From assembly GCA_036873135.1 (NCBI GenBank), contig JAPTYO010000023.1, forward strand, positions 3,607,834-3,671,833: DNA of 64,000 bases. Reading direction: 5' to 3'. Shown one piece after another: positions 1-10,859 of this stretch. Numbering within the stretch: position 1 is the first letter of the stretch; each line of letters opens with the position of its first letter. The DNA is from Clarkia xantiana subsp. parviflora (taxonomy: Eukaryota; Streptophyta; Magnoliopsida; Myrtales; Onagraceae). The position numbers and the translations under genes were made by a program. The notes below the pieces were generated by a model. It was not told the DNA's origin and made no database searches. It saw only the letters and a list, made by a program, of their open reading frames with translations.

Positions 1-216
1 AAAGAGATGACTCTTTCCGTAGAAGAGGAAAGAAAAGCCGTGGAATTGACATATTTTTCTTAACGGAAAAGATAAAGATTCTGACATTCTCACATTCCGA
101 TGTTCCGAATGTGAGGAACAGAAAATTGCCCTCAAATTTACAGAAATTGCATACCATGCCATTCAGAGACAAATCGGACTATCTCGGAACCTACATGCGG
201 AATGCCTACCGCATCT

Positions 217-512
217 CTTTCCTTTAGGGCTCGCAATTCGTGCGGGTCGTGCATGTTTGTGTCGTGCTAGTTTCGTGTCGTGTTTTGGGGGTCAGCCTAA
301 ACCCGGACCAACACGGCCAAACATGAAAAATTAGCATAAAAAAATCTTGAATAAATTGAATAAAAATCAAATATAACAAATTTTAAACTAATATTTTAAA
401 ATTATCGTGCTATCATGTCGTGTCATCAATATCAAATCCAAACCCGTAATTTTTGTATCGTGTTCGTGTCTGCCCATCGTGCCGGGCTCAAATTTCCAGC
501 CCTACTTTTCTT
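217..512. mobile_element. hAT-type MITE, about 280 bp
   Basis: The element runs from 225 to 504. Its ends are imperfect inverted repeats (TAGGGCTCGCAATT at the left, and on the opposite strand of the right end TAGGGCTGGAAATT). It is flanked by near-identical 8-bp duplications, ctttcctt (217-224) and cttttctt (505-512), one mismatch. Eight-base target duplications and TAGGGCTGG-type ends fit hAT. The interior is AT-rich and has no gene. The short open frames here are chance. Confidence 0.65.
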
Positions 513-564
513 AATGTTATTATATTTTAAATTTCTAGTTATTTTAATTATAAAAACTAGTGTT

Positions 565-725
565 AACAGGTATTTTAGTCCATCATGTTTGACGACTTTT
601 GGGTTTTGATCCATGATGTTTTTTTTTCTAGTTTTGGTAACATATTTTTACAGATTATTCTAGTTTTGGTTCGACTATCACATTTTGTCCATATTTTCTG
701 TTAAGTGACACGTGGTCACGAAACG
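565..725. repeat. Solo arm of a Mutator-like long-TIR element
   Basis: The text beginning gttaacaggtattttagtcc reads like the left arm of the complete element at 59921-60437 and like the inverse of 5180-5330. It carries the shared phrases for a tttggt-rich arm, a CCGTTA-type block and a cacgtg block. No partner arm follows, so it is a truncated copy lying just upstream of the MED26-like gene. Confidence 0.55.
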
Positions 726-948
726 TCACGTCGGCGTTTCATCGTCTAAGATGTTGTAATTTAAGAAGTGTAGAATTAAAATATTACTCTCACAAAAAAA
801 AAAAATTATTACCGTTGTTTTTATTTACTTTTTAGTAAAAATAAAAATAAAACGTGGCGTGAGAATTACAACACTCCACTTTCTTGTTACGCAAGCCTAG
901 TCACTCCACCGCCTTACTTCACTTAGACTTGGACTTAGGGGGGGAGGG

Positions 949-959
949 ATTTATTTATA
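949..959 (+). promoter_or_regulatory. Candidate TATA box of the MED26-like gene
   Basis: TTATTTATAAT lies about 155 bp upstream of the start codon at 1114, in front of a stretch that would serve as 5' UTR. The position is reasonable for a plant promoter, but the match is loose and the surroundings are AT-rich. Confidence 0.35.
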
Positions 960-1113
960 ATCTAACTAAATATTTATTAGGAAAGTTCTTACTGTCTGAG
1001 TTCTTACTACTTCACTCGTTTCCCCACTCAGTCAGTCGGAACCCTAGAATTCACACATCGGTGATCTATTCTGCTCCTTAATTACCGATATCGAGTAATC
1101 AGAAGAATCGATC

Positions 1114-1836
1114 ATGGATTCCTCCTCTACAGACTTGGAGCGATGGAGGAATTACTTCGGAAGCGGCAAAGTAAGCGTGTTTGAGATCATTCACAGGGCT
1201 ATTGATGTCGCCATCTCCGATTTTCCCGCTCAATTGAAGCTTGAGAGAGACGACATTGCACAGAGGCTCTTCTCGTCATCATGTCTAGAAATTAAGAAGC
1301 CAACTGTTCCGAATCTCCATCATCAAGAGTCGTCGTCGTCGGATACTTGCAGTGCTCCTTCGCTCGATCACAAAAATCCCTCCCCTATTTCTTCTGGTAT
1401 CGACGATTTGGTCAATATCGAATTACCCAGGGTTTCAATTAATCAAAGAAGCAGACCTGTCATCAGAATCAAGTACCGATCGAAAGAAATTGGTAGCGTT
1501 GTTGAGAAATCATCATCAGAATGCTTGATCAAGAAGAAGTCAAATGTTGCCGCGGCGGCGGCGGGTGTTGAAGAAAACCGATCGCCGCCGCAATTAATAG
1601 CGGACGATGAGAAGAATATTCAAGTTAAACTGGAAGGTGCGAAGCGGAAATTAAAGGATTCTTACGATCGAGCGGATTTGGCAAAAAAGGCGAAAAGGGT
1701 GCAGCTTCTCGATTTCAGTCAAGTTAGATCGTTACAAACCGCCGTGAACAAGCGTCCGCCGTCAACTATCATCAAGAGAAGGCGGCAGCAGCAGCAGAGC
1801 AATGTTTCAAAATGCACATCTTTGTTCCGAGTATGA
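1114..1836 (+). CDS. Mediator subunit 26-like protein lacking the TFIIS N-terminal domain
   Basis: This is a single uninterrupted 240-codon frame, higher in GC than its surroundings. Residues 8-52 (LERWRNYFGSGKVSVFEII and the following RAIDVAI..LERDDIAQRLFSS) match the N-terminal region of plant MED26-type proteins as I remember it. Residues about 172-205 (LEGAKRKLKDSYDRADLAKK, then AKRVQLLDF) match their C-terminal basic motif. The central TFIIS N-terminal (LW) helical bundle that normally lies between these two parts is not visible; instead there is a Ser-rich and basic linker with an Ala run and a Gln run near the end (RRRQQQQ). Full-length family members are longer, usually over 300 residues. 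A nuclear transcription role is inferred from the family. It may be a short paralogue or a degenerating copy. The Met at 1114 is the first one in the frame, next to a plausible context (gatcATGG). Confidence 0.72.
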   Translation: MDSSSTDLERWRNYFGSGKVSVFEIIHRAIDVAISDFPAQLKLERDDIAQRLFSSSCLEIKKPTVPNLHHQESSSSDTCSAPSLDHKNPSPISSGIDDLVNIELPRVSINQRSRPVIRIKYRSKEIGSVVEKSSSECLIKKKSNVAAAAAGVEENRSPPQLIADDEKNIQVKLEGAKRKLKDSYDRADLAKKAKRVQLLDFSQVRSLQTAVNKRPPSTIIKRRRQQQQSNVSKCTSLFRV

Positions 1837-2255
1837 AGCTTTCTGTCTGTGTTTTCCTTTTCCAGGATTGAGATTTATTTCAATATAGATGCCAAATAGT
1901 AGTAAATCATTCATACTTGTTTATATTTTAGCAGCTACGTTGTTTTAGGATGGAGCAACATTGTTAATTGTCTCTATCTCATTCATATTATGTCTTTTTT
2001 GACATTTTTATTGCTAATAATAATAATAATAATAATTCCATTCATTGCTAAATTTTGGTTTGTTCGTTTATTTCTCTATCCGTGCATATCCCCCGTTCCT
2101 ATTTTATTTCCTTTCACTTTTAAAAGAAATTTGTGCTCGAACGGTTCGGTCGGGTTGATCGTAGTTGTAACATGGTTGATCCATTCTAAACTAAATGTTC
2201 TAAACTAAATGTTCTAAACATGCCTTTATCCATCCGATGTTACGTGAAGATATAA
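1837..2255. other. 3' flank of the MED26-like gene, no other gene
   Basis: AT-rich DNA with an (ATA)n run near 2020-2035. It probably includes the 3' UTR of the upstream gene. I see no coding signal; the 72-codon frame at 1990-2208 is low-complexity and chance. Confidence 0.5.
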
Positions 2256-2286
2256 CTAGATGCTAACCCCGCGCACCACGCGGGTA
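2256..2286 (-). mobile_element. Helitron 3' terminus (minus strand)
   Basis: Read on the minus strand, a GC hairpin (acccgcgtggtgcgcgggg) is followed after a few bases by gcatCTAG and then T. A short GC stem-loop just before CTRR, inserted between A and T, is the hallmark of a Helitron 3' end. The body should extend to the right (2286 onward). I could not fix its 5' TC end. Confidence 0.55.
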
Positions 2287-4825
2287 AAAAAAGTATAACT
2301 AAAAAATTGAGTTTAGCGTTAAAAAAAAATTAAAACCAAAATCGTTGAAATGGGATTTTAGAGATAATAACAATTTGAAATTTTTTATAGATATACTATT
2401 GAAAATTTTATCAATTTCTGATATGTAGACGACATATATATATATATATATATTCAGTTTTATATTTCTGATATGAATATAATTGATTATTATACATTAT
2501 AAATAAAATTGACTATATATTAGGTGAATTATTTGTTACATGGTAAAATGATTGTATAACCAAGTATAATTTATTTATTCATTTCTAACGTAAATACTAT
2601 TTTTTTGGCAGATATAAGATAAATAATATTCAAATAACTTATTCATCAAATACTTTAAATAGCCAAATATAAAAATTTAATTTTACATTCTTGTCCTTTT
2701 TGCAATGACTTAGAAGCCCCTATCAAAAAAAAAAAAAAAAACTAATAAAGAGTAATATCAAAACTAAAAAAAAAAATCATATTATTTTTCTTAATTAATT
2801 ACATATTACATTACTATACAATGTAATGACACAAAATTCTTCCATATTATTCCTTTCTTATTAATAAAATAATATAATATAATAAAAAATAATTTTTATC
2901 ACATACATGCTAAATATCATTATTACTACAAATTTCGATTGCATCCTCCAACAGTCCAACTTTCTGCGCTCACTCGCATACATGACTTCGACAAAACGGG
3001 CATAAATCATTCCCCCATTAGAATTTCCTGCACATCATAATGCAATATAATTATAGCAGAATAGTTCCGATCCACATATTATTATTAACTAAAACACGAA
3101 CTTTTGTGGTAAAAGTGTGGGTCAAAGAGAGTAATTGTACTATATTGATACTGAAATATGGTAGTACGTACGTTGAACTCAAATTGATATAATTTTCTTA
3201 ACATTAAGAGTAGTATTAGATAAACCATCTATCTATCTTTTTATATCAAGTATACATTGCAGTGTATTCATTCATCTATATTTTGTTAAATAGTCACGTA
3301 ATTGATATCATATGTGCTAAATTAGTGTCATATATGTATATAAAATATAATATTTATTAAAAAATTCAAATATATAGAAAATATAGAAAAAAAAGAGTTC
3401 ATAATATGTAAAAAAAAAAAAAGGAAAAATGATCCACTATTCCTAATAACTAATTACTTACAAAATTAAATTAACAAATGAAACTCACCATTGGTGGAGA
3501 GGTTAGTGAAAATGTTAAGGAGATGCCGATAATGATAGTCTGGTTTTAGTTTCAAGGTTCTAAAGTCCATGTTTTTTTCATGACTATCATCTGACATCAA
3601 TAATTACAACTAATTCTAACTCAATCCAGTCAAATACACGAAGAATTTCAAGTACGTACCATCACAGTGATCATCCTCTTATTTATCTCCATATATAGAA
3701 CATGCTGGTGTCGATTATGTGCTCATTCTGCATAAACAACTGCATTGGTTAGAATCTACAGCTTAATCAATTAAATCCATAAAAATTGAACAAATGTGGT
3801 CACCATATAATATATGTTTATGTCCATGATCATCAATATACAAATGACCCATGTAAGGGTGGAAATCTACAGAAACATCAATTTTAATTAATGTATTTAC
3901 ATACTTGAGTATATATAAAGCAGTTCATCTGATAAAAAAAAAACATGAGAAGGGCGGATCATATGAAAATGTCTTCTGGTTCTCTCCAAGTTCTTCCTCC
4001 TACTGTACACATATGAATATATGTGTATAAATTTCCAGTATAATGCTACTACACGTATATAAATAAATACAATGAATCTACGTTAAAAGAAGCTTTAATA
4101 CCGAATTATTTTGATTATGTCTGGATTGATCAATATCACTGTCTAATCTGAAACTCTTAATCGAAATCATCCATATCAAAGTTGTCATCTTCATCCCCAA
4201 CAACTCTAGGGCAACCTGCATGCATCTACATATATCACACGCATTATGTTTATTTAAGAGGTGTGTAAATTACTTGAATGGAGAACACCAACATACCAAA
4301 ACCTCGGCTTATAGTTTATATATATATATACTCTAGGTAGGGCTTTCTAACAATATATATATTATTACCTATACACACAATCTAGTAGTTTCCTATAATT
4401 GAATAAATTAATGAATAATAATCTACAATTTTGTGCATGTATATGCAGTGCCCATATATATTTGAAAATATATAATTACGTTGAGTCTGTTGAGTTTCTT
4501 TTTAATAAATGTTGTTTCTATATGCTTTATTTATAATTCTAAATATATATCGCTTACGTAGCGGCCTATGGTCTTCCGGTGCCAAACTGTCTAGATAATG
4601 AATTTTAAAGGAAACTTTTAATTAATTTGTTTCTTTAAATTGCATAGAGACCAAAATAGGAGATAAAAATACTTCTTAATTTTTAATCATTCAATATTAT
4701 GTATCTAAATTTAGAGAACCCCTATTAAATTAGGAAACGGTGACTGCGTGGACTGTCCACGTGTCGACCAGAGAGCTTCCGATACCGAATTAATATAATA
4801 TAGTAGATATGATGTTATTACGTAT
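2287..4825. other. AT-rich non-coding DNA, possible Helitron body
   Basis: About 2.5 kb of AT-rich sequence with no long frame and many short AT runs. It contains a few minus-strand exon-like pieces between consensus splice sites, the clearest at 4157-4215. Nothing here is a complete gene. Confidence 0.4.
4157..4215 (-). pseudogene. Exon-like fragment encoding an acidic C-terminal tail
   Basis: On the minus strand a good acceptor (gcatgcag) at 4216 is followed by 59 nt that translate as CPRVVGDEDDNFDMDDFD and a stop. A short acidic C-terminus right after an acceptor looks like the last exon of a gene. I see no convincing upstream exon nearby and do not recognise the protein. It could be a captured exon inside the Helitron whose 3' end is at 2256, on the same strand. 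Confidence 0.3.
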
Positions 4826-4830
4826 GTAAG

Positions 4831-4879
4831 TCAATTGTACCTAGTTCAATTTTCCCAAAATTGAACTAGGTCCAATTGA
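4831..4879. repeat. Near-perfect palindrome at the edge of a foldback element
   Basis: tcaattgtacctagttcaat reads into its own reverse complement (ttgaactaggtccaattga) across a short aaaa-rich loop. The arms are about 20-22 bp with one mismatch. It marks the left side of the remnant that ends at 5330. Confidence 0.7.
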
Positions 4880-5330
4880 CCTAGCAGGCCGGGCGGCAGA
4901 ATGCTTGGACTCCTGCGCAGCAAGCGACACCCGAAGGGTGAGCTTCCGGCGGTTAGCTTAACGAGGGCTGGGTTCAATCCCGGTCGGGTTCGTCGGACCC
5001 AGGCGACCCTGATTGGGGTCGGACCTAGCCCTGGGTCGGTCAATTGGACCTAATCGTCCATTTTGGGTAAATTTTGAAATTTCGGGAGTAAATTGAACAA
5101 AAAAAATTTAGGGAAGTATTAGAGTGACTAAATTGAACAAAATCAAAAGTTTAGAGTGGATCACATGACTTGCACATGTCACTTAACGGAAGATGTGGAT
5201 GGAATGTAACGGTCGGACCAAAACTATAAAATCTGCAAACATACGGTACCAAAACTAGGCAAAAAAAAAAAAATCATGGACCAAAACCCAAAAGTCGTCA
5301 AACATCATGGACCAAAAGACATGTTAACCT
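4880..5330. mobile_element. Remnant of a Mutator-like long-TIR element
   Basis: The right arm (about 5075-5330) matches the right arm of the element at 59921-60437: a block on the pattern taaattgaacaaa, an acttaacgg block, ccaaaacta, and an end reading gacatgttaacc. The left arm is missing and replaced by GC-rich DNA (4880-5050). A younger element sits directly against its right end at 5341. Confidence 0.55.
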
Positions 5331-5340
5331 TAAAAAATAA

Positions 5341-5672
5341 GGTTAAATGTCTTTTTGTACAACATGTTTGACCGAAATCGACTTTTGGTGCAATATGTTT
5401 TTTTTTATTATTATGGTACACTTTTGGTGCAATATGTTAACATTTTGTAGACTTTTGGTGCTTTCGTTAGTTGACAGTTAGTTTTGACTGTTAAGTAGCA
5501 TGTGTCATTGCTGAGTTGGACCCTGTCTCGGCAAATTAGGACCTAGGTCCGGTTGTGAATTTTTTGGATTAAATTGTAAAAACTAACGAATGACCAAAAG
5601 TCTACAAAATGCAAATATATTGCACCAAAAGTCTATAAAAACATGTACGTGTACCAAAAGTCTCTTTAACCC
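5341..5672. mobile_element. Mutator-like foldback MITE, 332 bp
   Basis: The ends are GGTTAAATGTCTTTTTG and, inverted, GGGTTAAAGAGACTTTTGG. The arms repeat as inverted copies throughout the element around a short centre. Flanking 10-bp duplications are taaaaaataa (5331-5340) and taaaaactaa (5673-5682), one mismatch. No coding capacity. Nine- to ten-base duplications fit the Mutator superfamily. Confidence 0.7.
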
Positions 5673-6134
5673 TAAAAACTAATGGGTTGGGTCCAAAACC
5701 TAAGTAAAAACATTAAAAACCTACTGAAGTGGCTGAGGTGATATTGGATGTTGTGTAATTTTTGTTATGTAATTATATAGGGAAAACTGTTGTTTCTCCA
5801 TAGTTTGTAAATTGTTGATTATGAAATTTTTTCCACTTTAAAGTTTGAACTCGAAATCTCTGATTAAGGGACAATGTGTTGTTTGTCTGCTATGTATCTT
5901 ACAACAATTTCTTTAATTTATTGCAATCCATGAGTTGATTTTACATACGTGTATCATTATTGCATTCAACATCACACTGAAATGTATCAAACGTCCCATG
6001 ATACCGAACATCCAGACAGATCCATCATATACAACAGGAGATTATTCTACATTATATCACATTCAAAACCTTATTCTTTTTATTTTATCACTCAACACAA
6101 CTCGAGCCACGAAACCGACCTGTTGAGACGATGA

Positions 6135-7212
6135 TCATGCAGATGCGGACTTGATAGTAAGCTTATTGGCTGCTTCGATTCGCTTCTCATACTCCTCGAT
6201 AGACTTGAAGAGCTTCGCAAAGTTGCCTTTCCCGAACCCTCCACACCCGCCTTTTTGATAAATTTTGCCTTCGTCGTCCTTAGCCATGCACCCGATCCTC
6301 TGAATAACCTCGATAAACATGGTTGGCCTATAATTTGACCCAAACTACGCGTTAGAATCGGAGCCGTATCAGTTATAATTACAAATCTTGGTTTTTGACG
6401 CGTTCTAAAGTTCAGAACCACTGATTTCATGATGTGTTATTATTTAACTTAGTTCAGAACCAAGGATAAAATGGAACAGTACAAGAATATGTGACAATGA
6501 AACGTACCTTATTATTTTAAATTTGGTCATCTTACATCCTCGTACCATCAAATTGTTTATTTGTGTAGATAGATACATATATATACCTATTATATGTAAC
6601 GCTAAAATAAGGTTGCAGTTTTTCTTTGACCATTCTAAATTAAAAGAATTTAGTCAGATTTTAGTAAGGTTCCAAAGTAAGATCTTGCTAAAGTCATCTG
6701 ACTTTTTTTTTTTTTTTTTTTATTAAATAAATTCATTTATCTTTAAGGGACTATTGAAAATTCTTATTATTTTATAAGATATTTGTAAGAAATGCGCCTT
6801 AAGCAAAAATGTCTGCGAAGAAGTACATTTTCATAAGGAAATTCTTCACATATATATATTCTTTTAAAGATTTCCCCTTATAAAATTCCTATCAACCCAT
6901 TAAAATAATCCATAACAAAATATTTCTTTCATCCATTTAAAATGTTACCCTCACAAACGCTTGGTTTCCCCTTAAAATACCTATCAAAACCATTAAGAAT
7001 TTAGAAAACCCATAACAAAATATTTCTATTATCCATTTAAAATGTTACCCTCACAAACCCTTGATATTTTAGAGTTTTTTTTTTGTGTGTGCCAACTTTA
7101 GTATTTTAGTTGGCGAAATTAAAATGATAAGAGATTCACTACAAGAAAGCCCATTTTTAGAATTCTTGTGCCCACATAGTAAGTAGTCACTAAAAAGCTA
7201 ATAATTAAATAA

Positions 7213-7287
<75 letters not shown>

Positions 7288-10200
7288 AAAAACTGTACTC
7301 AGTGAGGATTTTTTGTGATAATTTTATAAGTAGTCACTAGAATTTAATATTCAAGTGCCAAATATGAATATTGTCACAAAAACCATTTTTAATGAGAGCT
7401 GTCAACAAAAAATAGTATAAATATTCAATAAATTACTAATTAAGTGACAAAATATAAATTGGCCGGGAGCGTTAACGTAAGTCCTCCTCAAGGCGGCATT
7501 TCCGGCGGATTTCGACCTCGGGTCGCTCACGGAAACGCAACTCGCTTTACTAATTGGTCCAACCAACCTTGGTAGATTAGATATCATATAATACTGTATT
7601 TGTATTTTTGTATTGCAAGTAGGTTTTTCAGTTAAAATTGTAGTTTTATGATTAGACAATTAATTTAATTACCTATCACCAAGGGGCTTAGTAAAAATCT
7701 GCATGATAGTTCCCTGATCATCTTTATCAACCAAGATCCCCAGCTCCTCGCACTCATCGATCTGCTCCTCCGTCAGCACACCTCTTGCCGTGACCTTCAA
7801 GTCACTGTTATACGTTTCCGGCAGCGGCGGAATTGGCATCAACTCGAACCCTCCCACTCCACTTCTCATCTTCATCTCTTTTAGGGTTCTGAATATATCC
7901 TCCGTCACCAGCGCCAAGTGATGGATACCTTAAAACAATAGTAAATATTTAACGATTAAGCACGCACCTCTTAATTAAACTGTTGAGGTATAGTTAAATT
8001 ATGAGTTAATAGATTTTTGATACAAAATATTTGACAAATGTTAGAATTTTGGTGCAACAAGTTTTGTTTTTCTCTATACTTTTTAGTGTAATACGTTTAG
8101 AATTTGTACACTTTTGGTACATACGTTAGTAATTATCTGTTAATGTTGACCGTTAAATAATCACATAACTAACCCCTAACTACATTTTTTCATTCTAGCA
8201 TTCCAATTTATGTCACTTACCTTTCTAGTATAATTTAGTCCCCAAACTTGTTCTGATCGAACCCTTAGCTCGATTAACCTAGCCTGGGTCGATCCTAGAG
8301 CTAGGTCCAACCATGATTAGGGTCACCTCACCTAGCCGTCCCTAACCAGGGCCAGACTTAGCCATGAGCTCGACTAGGCTAGGTCAATTGAAACCTAGAC
8401 TTAATCAAACCTAGCTCGGATCGAACCCAGGGCGAGGTCCAACAATGGTTAGGGTCGGTTAGGTTAGGTGACCCTACCATGGTCGGATCTAGCCATGGGC
8501 TCGACCCGAGTTAGGTCAATCGAGCCAAGTTTTTGATCATAACAAGTTTAGGGACTAAATTATACGAAGATAAAGTTAGTTAAATAAATAAGATGAGTAA
8601 ACTGAATAAAATAAATATTTAGGTCTAGTCACGTACAAGTTACGTGACTATTTAACAGTCAAAACATATTAACATTTGACTAGCAAATGTTCCAAAAGTG
8701 TACAAATTTCAAAAGTATTGCACCAAAAGTATGAAATAAATAAATAAATAAATAAAAACAAGTACACGAAAAATCAATACCGGTATATTATACCAAAATA
8801 CCTACCTGTTAATCCTAAAACATTTGCTAACTGAAATTTTTAAATAACATCCCAAAAAGTTCGAATTCCTCAATTACCTGGGCCCTCATTGTGCTCCAGG
8901 TAAGTCTGGATATTGCTCTTCCTCTTGGTTCCGTACACCGGTTCGTTCAACGGCAGCAGGATCATCTCGTTGTTATTAGCAAGGACCACCGAGTTCATAC
9001 CGCTCTCCGCGGTTCCCACGTCCTCGGCTGTGAACTCCGCGAACCGGTGGAACCCTGTGAACCGACTCAGGTAGGACACAGTTGGACCCAGTTTGTGCAC
9101 GTTTCCTACTGCATGGTCGAGCCTTCTTATGCCAAAGTCTAACGGGTAGGTCTGGGATGGCTCAACTGGCTCGAACCGGGGGAGGAACCGGGATGGGTCT
9201 GCGGTTCGGTCCTTGTAACTGATGTACCTGTTGGAAAAATATGTTAATGACATTATAATTATTTTAATGTAAATTGAATGATAAATTGACGTTCTTAATG
9301 CATCCGACTAGTGCAGTTTCTCTTTAGTGTGAATTCAATGAATATGAAGTATTGATGGTCTAATCATGTAATATTGTTTGACGATTTAACGCTTCATTCA
9401 TTAACCAGATGTTAGGGGTTCTATCCCTACTATGAACATGAAAATTGAATAAAATTTATGACCATCACTTTACCCTTAAAAGCTGACCGGTGCGAGTGTG
9501 AATTAGTCTAGGTGTAAAGTAAACATAATACGAGTGATACTCTCCTAATAAGACCTCCAAGAACCACCACGTGAGAAGAAAAATATTAATGGCCTATAAC
9601 GAATTTTATAAATAATGAGAGTTTCACTTTCAACTTATATTACACACTTTACTTTTATTAAAAAAAGTTTAATCGGTTCACCTCTTAACTTATATGCTTA
9701 GATTTTTTATTTGTCGTGTTCAACCTACTCTTGTTACGAGCTCTTTGGAGGAGTTTAAGCGGGTCATACATGGTTAACCTCAAGTATATAACTGATAAGT
9801 TAGTAATTTAGTAATGGAGTAAAATTGTTTTAAAGAGATCGTGTTCTTCGCGATACTCTTATATCTTTTCTGCGTATTTGATTCAAATAATTCATATTTA
9901 AATTTTACCTTATTGAATGTTATTTTCTAAACTAAAATAATGAGTTGGATTATCCGAATATTATGTAGCGAGCGGGACCGGAATGTTTTGGATCATTATT
10001 ATTATTATTATTAGTTTTTAATTTTTTTTTCTAAAAAAAATGAATTGTATAGTAGTGGCGACCAAAGATCAATCGCATTACGTAATGTCCAGATTTTGTA
10101 TTCACTTGCGAAAAGTACATGTTCTGTCCCCATATCATACTTTGATCGTATTATCTGTCCATTCATTTTATGGGAAAATTTGTTATTTTCTAACGGTACC

Positions 10201-10738
10201 TCAAAACGACGTCGCCGTACAAGTGGACCTCAGCAAACACAGCTTGGCCATCAACCACAACCGGCGGCGACACTGGTTTCGCACCGTTGGCGACACTCGT
10301 GGCGAATGCCACGTCAGCATCCTCGACCTCCACGGCAACAGCTCGGACGCCGAAACCATGGGTGGCGCAGAAGTCGCAGCACGCGGAGCGAGTGAAGCTC
10401 GGTATGGCAGAAACAGCAGCGGGGTCGACTCTGTCAGCGGCGACGATGGAGGGGGAGTAAGGGGCGGTGAAGAGGAAGCGGAGGTCGCCGGAGCGGCAGA
10501 GGTAGGAGGCGTGGACTAGGTTTCCGGTGGAGAGGTCGGACTTGGCGACCATCGGCATGCCGAGACCCCACGAGAATCGGCTTGCAGTGGTGATGGCGTC
10601 ACCGCACCAGAACTCCACGTGGTGGAAGCGGATGGCTCGGAACTTGTCGGATTTTGGATTCACGCGTTTGAAGTTATTGAATCCGACAAGCTTGAATTCT
10701 GTCTCGGAGGCTGCTTCGTCTATATGCTGGTTGCCCAT
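6135..10738 (-). CDS. HPPD: 4-hydroxyphenylpyruvate dioxygenase, complete, four exons
   Basis: Converts 4-hydroxyphenylpyruvate to homogentisate with O2 and Fe(II), feeding plastoquinone and tocopherol synthesis and tyrosine breakdown. Exons (minus): 10738-10200, 9227-8878, 7928-7673, 6327-6135. All borders are GT..AG, phases match, and the total is 1,338 nt, or 445 codons plus stop, the usual plant length. The start is MGNQHIDEAASETEFKLVGF; residues 30-70 carry FHHVEFWCGDA and LSTGNLVHASY, typical of the family. Iron ligands of the C-terminal vicinal-oxygen-chelate domain are visible: H218 (RRLDHAVGNV), H300 (GIHHLAL) and E388 (FIEVIQR). The C-terminal GGCGGFGKGNF gate helix region is intact. 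There is no obvious transit peptide, as in the cytosolic Arabidopsis enzyme. A TATA box and a CT-rich leader lie upstream. All residues I checked are intact, so I expect a working gene. Confidence 0.95.
7138..7200 (+). repeat. CACTA-like terminus inside HPPD intron 3
   Basis: CACTACAAGAAAGCCCATTT at 7139 is the classic start of a plant CACTA-type or CACTA-derived MITE. A matching far end cannot be fixed because the centre is an (AT)n tract. Orientation and extent are uncertain. Confidence 0.4.
7217..7283. repeat. (AT)n microsatellite in HPPD intron 3
   Basis: About 33 uninterrupted AT units. It lies in the third HPPD intron, within the region bounded by the CACTA-like end. Confidence 0.95.
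7455..7580 (-). mobile_element. SINE-like element in HPPD intron 3
   Basis: Read on the minus strand there is an A-box-like stretch (ttggaccaattagtaaagcg) and about 30 bases further a B-box-like stretch (acccgaggtcgaaatccg). This is the layout of a tRNA-derived pol III promoter in plant SINEs. No tRNA cloverleaf forms, so it is not a tRNA gene. Confidence 0.5.
8002..8815. mobile_element. Foldback element filling most of HPPD intron 2
   Basis: The left end (gagttaatagatttttgata) and the right end (inverted: aggattaacaggtaggtatt) belong to the same long-TIR type found elsewhere in the window, with acttttggt blocks and a ccgttaaata block mirrored as tatttaacag. The centre (8250-8520) has many ctaggtc/gacctag repeats in both directions. 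No clear target duplication. The intron borders remain intact. Confidence 0.6.
9370..9545 (+). mobile_element. SINE-like fragment in HPPD intron 1
   Basis: cgcttcattcattaaccaga followed by tgttaggggttctatccc resembles the head of the SINE-like sequence at 16041 (cgctttatttgttaaccaga, then ggttagagttcaaatcc), including a degenerate B box. It is antisense to HPPD. Confidence 0.4.
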
Positions 10739-10838
10739 TATATTTATTTATTTACTCTACGGTCAGTGTTTCTCTCTCTCTCTCTCTAAAAAGAAATGGT
10801 GTGTTGCTAATGAAGAGAGCAGCTATGCTCCTCCGACG

Positions 10839-10848
10839 TATATATAGA
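10839..10848 (-). promoter_or_regulatory. TATA box of HPPD
   Basis: Minus-strand CTATATATAC lies about 100 bp upstream of the HPPD start codon at 10738. It is followed by a GA-rich leader on the minus strand (a GAGA run at 10773-10788), a common plant core-promoter layout. Confidence 0.6.
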
Positions 10849-10859
10849 GTAAAGAAGCG

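Noticed and set aside
7217..7283. CRISPR-like or structured repeat array
   Set aside because: It is a simple (AT)n run. No spaced direct repeats of CRISPR type exist in the window, and none are expected in a plant nuclear genome.
10040..10519. 159-codon plus-strand frame
   Set aside because: It lies antisense over HPPD exon 1, whose minus-strand protein is clearly conserved. The plus frame is a GC-driven shadow.
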